The translations under genes were made by a program, and so were the position numbers. Of a DNA stretch of 9,419 bases, positions 1 to 5,773 are shown one piece after another. The notes below the pieces were generated by a model. The model searched no databases. It saw nothing but the letters and a program-made list of their open reading frames with translations, and was not told where the DNA came from. Each line of letters starts with the position of its first letter. Position 1 is the stretch's first letter. Origin of the DNA: Desulfobacula sp. (GTDB taxonomy: Bacteria > Desulfobacterota > Desulfobacteria > Desulfobacterales > Desulfobacteraceae). The stretch spans positions 1 to 9,419 of the forward strand of contig JAQICW010000682.1 in assembly GCA_027858355.1 (NCBI GenBank). Direction: 5' to 3'.

Positions 1-645
1 GCCTACATGGGTATTCGCCGGATGTTTTTTTTAAATGAAATTATTCCAGGCCAAAAAATTTCATACGGAGATCTATCCAAACGACTAGGAATGAGTACTA
101 CACCGGTTATCCAGGCATTAAAGCGGCTCGAATACCAGGGTCTTGTCCGGCATGAAGCCAATCGCGGTTACTATACTGAAAATATCAGCTTAAAGGAAAT
201 CATTGAGATATATGAATTCAGGGAATTAATCGAAGCCTCACTCTTACCAAAAACAATATCCAGAATTGATAAAAAAGGCCTGAAAATATTGAAAAAGGCC
301 CTGGACAGCCATCTTGAGGCTGTTCGAGATATTTATTTAAAAGAACGACTTTTAAAGGATATGGAATTTCACCTTGTCCTTGCAACGCTTTCAGAATGCA
401 CCATACAAATTAATACCTTAAAATCGCTTTTTGATCTTTTATACCTTAAGTACAGGGGCAATATCCTTTTTGTGACACCCATGGACACAGTGGATTCAGA
501 GCACATAAAATTATATGAGTATATTGCTAATTCCAATCTTGATGGCGCGACCATGATTTTAAAACAACATATCTCAAACGTAAAAGATCACGCCATCATC
601 AGTATTAAAAGAATGAACAAAGAAAAAAGCATGAAAACAATTTAA
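1..645 (+). CDS. GntR-family transcriptional regulator with FCD ligand domain, 5' end outside window
   Basis: This is a one-component DNA-binding regulator that probably senses a carboxylate or acyl metabolite and controls the adjacent enzyme genes. Numbering from the ATG at 7, a winged helix-turn-helix covers about residues 12-58, with the family-typical run PGQKISYGDLSKRLGMSTT and a recognition helix ending in ALKRLE. An all-helical FCD domain follows from about 62 to 200. Its usual metal/ligand set is visible: D118 and H122 in DMEFH, H166 in SEHIKLY, and H188. The frame stays open to base 1, and GntR proteins normally carry 15-20 residues before this point, so the true start probably lies upstream and the ATG at 7 may be internal. 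The gene ends 159 bases before the thiamine-enzyme gene in the same direction, which suggests local regulation. The family call is firm; the ligand is unknown. Confidence 0.88.
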   Translation, partial: AYMGIRRMFFLNEIIPGQKISYGDLSKRLGMSTTPVIQALKRLEYQGLVRHEANRGYYTENISLKEIIEIYEFRELIEASLLPKTISRIDKKGLKILKKALDSHLEAVRDIYLKERLLKDMEFHLVLATLSECTIQINTLKSLFDLLYLKYRGNILFVTPMDTVDSEHIKLYEYIANSNLDGATMILKQHISNVKDHAIISIKRMNKEKSMKTI

Positions 646-707
646 TATAAGAGTTTCCCATCCTAAAAAAATGGTGACACCAGGAATAATGTAAACTAAT
701 GTCATTT

Positions 708-729
708 ATCATCATTGATGAGTGATGAT
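708..729. promoter_or_regulatory. Operator-like site, copy 1
   Basis: ATCATCA and TGATGAT form a 7-bp inverted repeat (708-714 and 723-729) around an 8-base centre. The 22 bases recur at 756-777 with 19 matches. The site overlaps the candidate -35 of the promoter for the thiamine-enzyme gene and directly follows a GntR-type gene. It is therefore a good candidate binding site for that regulator, though this is inferred from position and symmetry only. Confidence 0.45.
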
Positions 730-744
730 TATTAAATGTATAAC
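715..744 (+). promoter_or_regulatory. Candidate sigma-70 promoter for the thiamine-enzyme operon
   Basis: TTGATG at 715-720 and TATAAC at 739-744 are separated by 18 bases. The -10 matches the consensus at five of six positions and the -35 at four. Transcription would start near 751, giving a leader of about 54 bases that contains the second operator-like copy. This is a pattern match only. Confidence 0.4.
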
Positions 745-755
745 CCCTAAAACAG

Positions 756-777
756 ATCATCGTTGCTGAGTGATTAA
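756..777. promoter_or_regulatory. Operator-like site, copy 2
   Basis: This is the second copy of the 708-729 sequence, differing at three positions and lying 48 bp downstream in the same orientation. It would fall just after the inferred transcription start. Two sites spaced this way could allow cooperative binding or looping by a dimeric regulator. The inverted-repeat arms are shorter here (ATCA...TGAT). Confidence 0.4.
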
Positions 778-804
778 TTTTCAAACAAGGAGAAGATAAA
801 AATA

Positions 805-2541
805 ATGAGAGGATCAGATGTAATTATTGAAATGCTTATCGCTCATGGGGTTGAACATGTATTTGGAGTTCCTGGTGATACGAGCATGCATTTTCATAAT
901 TCATTCTTTCACAGGAAAAATAGAATCAATCATATTCTTTGTCACGATGAACGCAATGCAGGATATATGGCAGATGCTTATGCAAGAGTATCCGGTAAAG
1001 TGGGGGTTGTTGAAACCCCAAGTGGCGGCGGCGCCCTTTATGTGGTTCCTGCCGTAAGCGAGGCGTACAATTCTTGTATACCAATGCTCTGCCTGTCTTC
1101 TGACATCGGCCTGGTAAGTGTTGAACAGGGATCTCTGACGGATATAGACCAGGAAGCATTGATGAAGCCCATTACAAAATGGAATCAAAAAATCAAGATA
1201 GGAAGTAAAATACCTTATTTATTCAAAAAGGCCTTTCGTATGGCCACGGGCGGAGTCCCGGGTGCGGTTCATCTGGCTTTGCCCGAGAACATCCTTGAAG
1301 ATGAAGTAAAGTTCACGAATGAAGAATTAAAGGGGTCCTGGTTAACCGGGTGTAACTCTCCATTCAGGTATGGGCCTTGTGATGCTGACCTGACCCTGGT
1401 GGCTGAGATGTTTATAAATGCCAAGAGACCGATTATACTGTCCGGTGGTGGGGTACACCTTTCAGATGCCTATAAGGAGCTTGCAAAAGTGGTGGAGACA
1501 TTTCACCTTCCCCTTGCGACTTCTATTAATGGAAAAGGAGCAATTTCAGAGCTGTCTCAATATTCAATTGGTGTGGTTGGTGCCAATGGTGGTTCAATGG
1601 AAGGGCTTGAGATCGTTCAAAAAGCAGATTTTGTTCTAGCCCTGGGCTCAAAGCTGAACAATGTGACCACAATAGGCAAGACACTTTTTAATGATAGCTG
1701 CAGGATTGCCCAGGTTGATATTGGCGAGAATCTCCTGGATGCCAATATTAGAACCAATGTTGCCATTATGAGCGACATTAAAGCTTTTCTGGAGAAACTG
1801 TTAGAAATAATGAAGGCAAAAGGCCTGGAAGATCAATCAAGGCTTGACACCTGGAATAAATTTGTCTGCCGGAAAATGCAGGAAAAACAAGCCCGGATCC
1901 AAAAGGATGTTGAAAAAGAAGAAGACCTGGTTACGCCTGCATATTTTTTTAATATGCTCTGGAACCTTACAGATGAAGATACATATTTTATTGCCGATGC
2001 CGGAACACCCACGCCTTATCTTTCATCCTGTTTCAGGCAGAAGAAAGCGGGCCGGCATACGGTCTTGCCCAGGGCCCACGGCAGTCTTGGCTATGCCCTG
2101 CCCGCTTCAATGGGCGTACAGGTTGCAAAGCCTGGCTGTAAAGTCATTGCAATGCATGGAGATGCAAGTTTTTGCATGGCCGCAGGAGAGTTGGAAACAG
2201 CCGTAAGATGCAACCTTCCCATTGTGTTTATTAACTTTCAGAATTATGCATATGGCTGGATTAAGACGATCCAGAAATTATACTTTGATGAAACATATTT
2301 TGCCGTTGATTTTGGAAAATCTTTTGATACTGAAAAAATTGCCCAGGGATTTGGTCTCAAAGCAAAGACTATTCACAGCAACACAGAAGTCAAAGACGGG
2401 CTTGCATGGGCATTAAATCAGGATGGACCTGTCATGCTTAATCTGATGATTGAGCCGCCGACTAAAACCATTCCACCTGTTCTCAAGTGGGAAAAAGATG
2501 CAGCTAAACCTGCTGATGAAAGGGTAAAATTAACGTATTGA
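805..2541 (+). CDS. Thiamine-diphosphate-dependent enzyme of the acetolactate synthase superfamily
   Basis: This is a complete 578-aa protein, close to the usual length for the superfamily, which makes or breaks C-C bonds next to a carbonyl using thiamine diphosphate. The three domains are in the usual order. The N-terminal PYR domain (about 1-165) carries the catalytic glutamate E49 in CHDERNAGYMADAYAR and the glycine-rich SGGGA. The central domain (about 190-330) has LSGGGVH and KADFVLALGSKLNN. The C-terminal PP domain (about 375-555) carries AHGSLGYALPA and the metal/TDP motif starting at G452-D453 and ending at N480. AAGGAG at 787-792, 12 bases before the ATG, supports the start. The substrate is not evident. 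The residues around E49 do not match what I recall of sulfoacetaldehyde acetyltransferase, and a biosynthetic acetolactate synthase would normally have a small-subunit gene next to it. The GntR regulator and 3-hydroxyacyl-CoA dehydrogenase neighbours suggest a catabolic lyase or ligase acting on acyl or keto compounds. Confidence 0.88.
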   Translation: MRGSDVIIEMLIAHGVEHVFGVPGDTSMHFHNSFFHRKNRINHILCHDERNAGYMADAYARVSGKVGVVETPSGGGALYVVPAVSEAYNSCIPMLCLSSDIGLVSVEQGSLTDIDQEALMKPITKWNQKIKIGSKIPYLFKKAFRMATGGVPGAVHLALPENILEDEVKFTNEELKGSWLTGCNSPFRYGPCDADLTLVAEMFINAKRPIILSGGGVHLSDAYKELAKVVETFHLPLATSINGKGAISELSQYSIGVVGANGGSMEGLEIVQKADFVLALGSKLNNVTTIGKTLFNDSCRIAQVDIGENLLDANIRTNVAIMSDIKAFLEKLLEIMKAKGLEDQSRLDTWNKFVCRKMQEKQARIQKDVEKEEDLVTPAYFFNMLWNLTDEDTYFIADAGTPTPYLSSCFRQKKAGRHTVLPRAHGSLGYALPASMGVQVAKPGCKVIAMHGDASFCMAAGELETAVRCNLPIVFINFQNYAYGWIKTIQKLYFDETYFAVDFGKSFDTEKIAQGFGLKAKTIHSNTEVKDGLAWALNQDGPVMLNLMIEPPTKTIPPVLKWEKDAAKPADERVKLTY

Positions 2542-2711
2542 TAGAATTTGTTTGATATTCGGAGATCAAAGCCCTATTAATATTATAAGCCTTTGCAGAA
2601 ATAAGTGGTTGGATCATTGTTTTTCAGGTGGTTCTTTTAAAAAGCCTAAAAGACAAGCGGTAAGAAGTCAACCTCCAATTGGACAAATCAAAATAAAATA
2701 AAGGTGGAATC

Positions 2712-3581
2712 ATTACAATCAAAGAGGTATTCATAATTGGAGCAGGTCTTATGGGCAGTGGAATAGCACAGGTTATTGCCCAGGCAGGAATCAATGTAAA
2801 GTTAAATGATGTCAATGACGAAGCCCTTGCCAAAGGCATGAAAGCAATATCATGGTCTGTGGATAAATTCATTGAAAAGGGAAAGTTGTCCGAAGACCAT
2901 AACACAATTTTAAACCGGATACAGACAACAAAAAATATCAGCGATGCTGACCAGGCTGACCTGGCCATTGAAGCTGTCTTTGAAAATCTAACTATTAAAC
3001 AGGAAATTTTTCAAAAATTTGATGCCTTTTGTAAACCAGATGCCTTGCTGGCAACCAATACCTCTGCTATCCCTATTACAGAAATGGGAGCTGTTACGTC
3101 AAGGCCAGACAAGGTCATTGGACTGCATTTTTTCAGCCCTGTACCCATGATGCCAGTTGTGGAAGTTGTTAAAGGTATCAGCACCTCTGAAAAAAGTATG
3201 GAAATGGCTGTTTCTTTTATAAAAAAAATAAGAAAACAATCTATCCGGGTGGAAAATGATATCCCAGGGTTTCTTATGAATCGAATCAACCTGGTAAGTT
3301 ATGTGGAGGCTATCCAATTGCTGGAAAAAGGAATTGGAACCGTCCAGGATATTGACAAGGGAGTCAGACTTGCTTTTGGAAGACGAATGGGGCCCTTTGA
3401 AACAGGAGATATGGTGGGGCTTGATGTCTCTTTTGGCGCTTTGATGGCAATTTACCAGGAAACCCGGGACATACGCTATTATCCTCCTCAACTGCTTCGC
3501 CGCAAGGTTAAAGCAAAGCAACTTGGAAGAAAAACAGGCAAGGGGTGGGAGCAATTACATTCGGACCTAAAAATGTCCTGA
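2712..3581 (+). CDS. 3-hydroxyacyl-CoA dehydrogenase, apparent ATT start, altered C-terminus
   Basis: This is an NAD-dependent oxidation of 3-hydroxyacyl-CoA to 3-oxoacyl-CoA, as in beta-oxidation or butyrate-type metabolism. Numbering from ATT at 2712 (289 aa), a Rossmann fold begins with GAGLMGSGIAQ at 10-20. Catalytic-type residues are S118 in NTSAIPIT, H139 in GLHFFSPVP, E151 in VVEVVKG and N190 in DIPGFLMNR. The C-terminal helical domain runs to LGRKTGKGW. The first ATG in this frame (2751) falls inside the glycine loop and would destroy it. Upstream to the in-frame stop at 2694 there is no ATG, GTG or TTG. ATT at 2712 gives the family-like start (M)TIKEVFIIGAG, with AAGGTGG at 2701-2707 just ahead. 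After GKGW the last eleven residues are not family-like and come from a different gene read out of frame. The function is clear; whether the gene is still well translated is not. Confidence 0.82.
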   Translation: MTIKEVFIIGAGLMGSGIAQVIAQAGINVKLNDVNDEALAKGMKAISWSVDKFIEKGKLSEDHNTILNRIQTTKNISDADQADLAIEAVFENLTIKQEIFQKFDAFCKPDALLATNTSAIPITEMGAVTSRPDKVIGLHFFSPVPMMPVVEVVKGISTSEKSMEMAVSFIKKIRKQSIRVENDIPGFLMNRINLVSYVEAIQLLEKGIGTVQDIDKGVRLAFGRRMGPFETGDMVGLDVSFGALMAIYQETRDIRYYPPQLLRRKVKAKQLGRKTGKGWEQLHSDLKMS

Positions 3582-3694
3582 TTCTTATTGGCCGCAATAA
3601 AATCGTTCCTGATCTTGAATCTGCCATGGACCGGATAAAAGATTTTGCACCATTTGCCGAAAATGCCAAGATTGGCATTTTCGGCAAATACTGA
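3545..3694 (+). pseudogene. Remnant of a LUD/DUF162 (LutC/YkgG-type) gene
   Basis: In a frame different from the dehydrogenase, this stretch reads VGAITFGPKNVLILIGRN and then KIVPDLESAMDRIKDFAPFA, ending at TGA 3692-3694. This closely resembles the internal segment of LUD-domain proteins, where GPK.V....GRNKIV..L..A..RI....AP.NA is a recurring pattern. Such proteins are about 200 aa; only about 45 residues remain, with no start, no N-terminal half and no cysteine-containing tail. The segment begins exactly where the dehydrogenase loses its family-like C-terminus, so a deletion probably joined the two genes. Family assignment is from memory of the motif pattern. Confidence 0.62.
3653..3688. 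repeat. Perfect 17-bp palindrome with 2-base centre
   Basis: TTTGCCGAAAATGCCAA (3653-3669) is followed by GA and then its exact reverse complement (3672-3688). It sits at the end of the LUD remnant, where that family normally continues with an AP.NA-like tail. No T-run follows on the plus strand, so it is not a standard intrinsic terminator, although it could act as a strong transcript-end hairpin. It could also be the scar of a template-switch event. Confidence 0.9.
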
Positions 3695-3738
3695 TTTAGC
3701 CCGGGACATGGACAGGCTCAGACTGTGGCTGGATATGC

Positions 3739-4617
3739 CTATTCTACAAAATGCTTTGGATATTGATAATATTTATTATTAAAACGAAATCCTAAATACC
3801 GATTGCCTCTTTTAATTTTCAGTATCCGTTGAAGAATGGTGTCAGGGCTTATCCCTGAATTTTGATCATTTTTATACCGGCCAATCAACGCCTGTATTTC
3901 CAGCAGTTCTCTTAATATGGATAAATTTAATTCATCTGTCTTAACAGGTGAGGTTTCATTGAATCCAAACTGTAGCATCGAATCCGGAAGTACTGCAGCC
4001 CAGGCAACCCCGTCCCGTTCCATTAATTTATTTATGGCTGTTTTGCATCCAAGCAGGATAAGGGAATTTACATTTTTTGTGGTGGGTGAATTGTTGAGCA
4101 GTTTTTTCAAAGTATCAACAGTGAGCCCATTAAAAAATTCACCCCCAAGAAACGCGCTCATACTGCCATAATCAGATCCATGATGGCCTGAAATAAATAC
4201 CCTGTCAAAATCATATGAATCATTGTTTAATACTTCCTTTAATTCAGGCAAAAAATCACTTAGCTTGTAATCCTTATCAGTGTCACCCGTTTTAACCCAG
4301 CGAATAACTTTACCAAGGTTAAAAATCTGTCTGGGAAAGTCTCCACCTGGCTTCAGAATATTCTTTTCCTTCAGGCCATTCATTATAGCCGTTAATTCCT
4401 GGATTCTCTGACGTTTCTCCATGCTGTATGTCTCGTAAGACGGGACAATCACCAGCCTGGATTCAGGCCCATTTTTCTTTGTTTTCTCTTTGTCCATGTA
4501 TTCTTGAACAACCTGAATTTCGGGAATGGCATTGTTAATATCTAAAAAAAGAACGTCTCCGGCAAACGCATGTTGGCAGAACAAAACCGAAAAAAGAATA
4601 AAAATAAATACTTTCAT
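3739..4617 (-). CDS. Exported protein with His-Cys dyad of caspase/CHAT-like type
   Basis: The protein is 292 aa from the ATG at 4617. A GTG nine bases upstream is also in frame, but AGGA sits ten bases before the ATG and only one before the GTG, so the ATG is preferred. The first 19 residues form a signal peptide: a lysine, a hydrophobic run, then the AFA signal, with cleavage probably before GDV. The mature protein is predicted to be periplasmic or secreted. Two patches stand out. VFISGHHGSDYGS has H145/H146 after a hydrophobic strand, and NSLILLGCKTAINK has C191 after another. A strand-His-Gly followed by a strand-Cys is the signature order of clan CD peptidases (caspase, CHAT, gingipain-like). 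The spacing of about 45 residues is consistent. Overall family membership is inferred from these patches only, and the substrate is unknown. It stands alone on this strand. Confidence 0.6.
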   Translation of the reverse strand: MKVFIFILFSVLFCQHAFAGDVLFLDINNAIPEIQVVQEYMDKEKTKKNGPESRLVIVPSYETYSMEKRQRIQELTAIMNGLKEKNILKPGGDFPRQIFNLGKVIRWVKTGDTDKDYKLSDFLPELKEVLNNDSYDFDRVFISGHHGSDYGSMSAFLGGEFFNGLTVDTLKKLLNNSPTTKNVNSLILLGCKTAINKLMERDGVAWAAVLPDSMLQFGFNETSPVKTDELNLSILRELLEIQALIGRYKNDQNSGISPDTILQRILKIKRGNRYLGFRFNNKYYQYPKHFVE

Positions 4618-4674
4618 AAATAGCACATCCTGATTTGATTATCGCCCCATACCTGAGGCATATTGCAGCATATA

Positions 4675-4769
4675 GGCCGCTTCGGCCAGAATAATCGATT
4701 TAAATCCCTTCGTCAAGAAATCAAAAGGGCCGCCCGGCAAATAAACTGCCGGACGGCCCCTATTTTTTT
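4675..4769 (+). terminator. Strong intrinsic terminator with a preceding small hairpin
   Basis: GGGCCGCCCGGCA (4727-4739) pairs with 4747-4759 in a 13-position stem with one C-A mismatch and a 7-base loop. TA and seven T (4763-4769) follow. A small hairpin, GGCCG-CTT-CGGCC, lies just upstream at 4675-4687. No plus-strand gene ends immediately before it. It may stop read-through from the upstream metabolic operon, which would run antisense to the exported-protein gene, or it may end an unrecognised small RNA. Confidence 0.75.
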
Positions 4770-4804
4770 AACCCCTTTAAAACCCGTTACCTTATCGCAT
4801 AATC

Positions 4805-4876
4805 CCTATCCTTTTAATCTGAGCAAATCTGCGTCCCCAGCCACCTATCATTTTAATCAGCACAAATCTGCCTCCC
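4805..4876. repeat. Degenerate 33-bp tandem repeat
   Basis: Bases 4805-4837 and 4844-4876 match at 28 of 33 positions, with a 39-bp period. Shared cores are CCTATC, TTTTAATC, CAAATCTGC and TCCC. The sequence is non-coding and lies in the 368-base gap between the exported-protein gene and the antitoxin gene, immediately left of the 25-bp repeat at 4878. It has the look of an interspersed intergenic repeat; its function is unknown. Confidence 0.7.
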
Positions 4877-4877
4877 A

Positions 4878-4902
4878 AATAACCACACTAAGCGAAGCCT
4901 GA
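4878..4902 (+). repeat. 25-bp direct repeat, left copy
   Basis: This copy matches 7128-7152 at 24 of 25 bases, in the same orientation. The shared sequence starts AATAACCACA and ends TAAGCGAAGCCTGA. Together the copies bracket the toxin-antitoxin pair and the ATPase gene. It runs into CTGACCCC (4899-4906). Confidence 0.85.
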
Positions 4903-4932
4903 CCCCAAATAGATATTGACACCCAAACATTC

Positions 4933-4961
4933 TTGACGTATCGTATGGATATATATATACG
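4933..4961 (+). promoter_or_regulatory. Candidate promoter and operator of the toxin-antitoxin pair
   Basis: TTGACG at 4933-4938 lies 17 bases before TATACG at 4956-4961, with an alternative TATATA at 4954-4959. CGTAT (4942-4946) and ATACG (4957-4961) form an inverted repeat across the spacer and -10. That is where an autoregulating VapB-type antitoxin would bind. The elements are inferred from sequence only. Confidence 0.45.
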
Positions 4962-4985
4962 GCACTTATTATTGGAGGATAATAT

Positions 4986-5228
4986 ATGAACACAAAACTT
5001 ACTTTGCGACTGGATGAAAATCTAATTAAGTCTGCTAAAAATTATGCAAATATTTCAGGTAAATCCGTTTCACAAATGGTTGCAGATTATTTTTATCTGC
5101 TGGATATAAAAACCATAAAAAAGCCTGAACAACTTGGACCTATTGTAAAGTCATTAAAGGGTTCACTTAAAGATGCTGACCTTGATGAGTCTGATTACAA
5201 GAAATATCTGGAAGATAAATATTTATGA
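4986..5228 (+). CDS. Antitoxin, ribbon-helix-helix type, VapB-like
   Basis: This 80-aa protein is predicted to neutralise the PIN toxin encoded next to it and to repress the shared promoter. The N-terminal KLTLRLDENLIKSAKNYA is a typical beta-strand plus helix of ribbon-helix-helix DNA-binding proteins. It is followed by GKSVSQMVADYF, the second helix, at about residues 25-37. The acidic, lysine-rich C-terminal half (about 50-80) would be the toxin-binding tail. GGAGG at 4974-4978, seven bases before the ATG, is a strong ribosome binding site. The stop codon overlaps the toxin start as ATGA (5225-5228), so the two are translationally coupled. The wording resembles the DUF6364-type antitoxin group, recalled from memory. 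Confidence 0.85.
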   Translation: MNTKLTLRLDENLIKSAKNYANISGKSVSQMVADYFYLLDIKTIKKPEQLGPIVKSLKGSLKDADLDESDYKKYLEDKYL

Positions 5229-5644
5229 ATATCCTGTTTGATACAAACGTTATACTTGATGTCATGCTTGATCGTACCCCTTTTTCTGCACCCGCAGGTC
5301 ACTTATTGTCACTGGTAGAACAAGGAGAGATCTCAGGCTTTATATGTGCAACTACAGTGACAACAATTCATTATCTGGCAACAAAAATTGTGGGAAAGGA
5401 GCAAACCCAAAATCAAATCAAGAATCTTACTATTTTATTCGATATTGCCCCTGTAAACAGACCTGTGATCGAAGATGCCCTTAAATCAAAATTCACTGAT
5501 TTTGAAGATGCTGTTATTTATCAGTCTGCCCGCCATGCCGGAGCTGAGGCGATTGTCACAAGAGATGTTAAAGGATTTAAGAAGTCTGAACTTCCTGTAT
5601 ATAGCCCAACCGAAATGTTAAAAATTCTCGACACTATTGATTGA
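5225..5644 (+). CDS. PIN-domain toxin, VapC-like ribonuclease
   Basis: This is a 139-aa PIN-domain protein, the length expected of a VapC toxin. Such proteins cleave RNA using Mg2+ held by a cluster of acidic residues. Visible here are D6 in ILFDTNVILDV at the N-terminus, E94/D95 in DFEDAVIYQSA, and D114 in AIVTRDVKGF. The second acidic position that many PIN proteins carry around residue 45 is occupied by TTVTTIHYL, as in a subgroup of PIN toxins that lack glutamate there. The ATG overlaps the antitoxin stop by four bases. CTGACCCC follows three bases after the stop. The toxin-antitoxin assignment is firm; the exact RNA target is unknown. Confidence 0.88.
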   Translation: MNILFDTNVILDVMLDRTPFSAPAGHLLSLVEQGEISGFICATTVTTIHYLATKIVGKEQTQNQIKNLTILFDIAPVNRPVIEDALKSKFTDFEDAVIYQSARHAGAEAIVTRDVKGFKKSELPVYSPTEMLKILDTID

Positions 5645-5664
5645 ACCCTGACCCCGTCTAAGAA

Positions 5665-5737
5665 CCTTGACTTTCTACACCTAAAACTTTGAAACACCCT
5701 TGACTTTCTGAATTAAAATGTTAAACTTGACAAGTTT
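5665..5737 (+). promoter_or_regulatory. Three CTTGAC boxes and a palindrome upstream of the ATPase gene
   Basis: CTTGAC occurs at 5666-5671, 5699-5704 and 5726-5731. The first two lie within an identical 12-mer, CCTTGACTTTCT. The third is inside a perfect palindrome, AAACTTG-A-CAAGTTT (5723-5737). TATAAA at 5742-5747 could be a -10, but no well-spaced -35 partners it. The arrangement suggests regulatory sites for the ATPase gene; the binding factor is unknown. Confidence 0.4.
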
Positions 5738-5773
5738 TCATTATAAATAGTTTGTTGCATAAAGGATTTTTTT

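Noticed and set aside
901..1188. Reverse-strand ORFs inside the thiamine-enzyme gene and similar overlaps elsewhere
   Set aside because: These are shadow frames of well-supported genes with no start signals or recognisable domains.
2542..2711. Intergenic gap between the thiamine-enzyme gene and the dehydrogenase
   Set aside because: No terminator, promoter or small gene stood out; nothing to report beyond the ribosome binding site at 2701.
3693..3782. Open stretch reading DLARDMDRLRLWLDMP...IYY on the plus strand
   Set aside because: It has about 30 codons, no ribosome binding site, no family I recognise, and is antisense to the end of the exported-protein gene. It could be another remnant but cannot be supported.
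4638..4643. Minus-strand GATAAT as a -10 for the exported-protein gene
   Set aside because: No credible -35 lies at 16-18 bases.
4663..4902. 79-codon plus-strand ORF
   Set aside because: It runs through the terminator stem and the tandem repeats, has no ribosome binding site, and its composition is repeat-derived.
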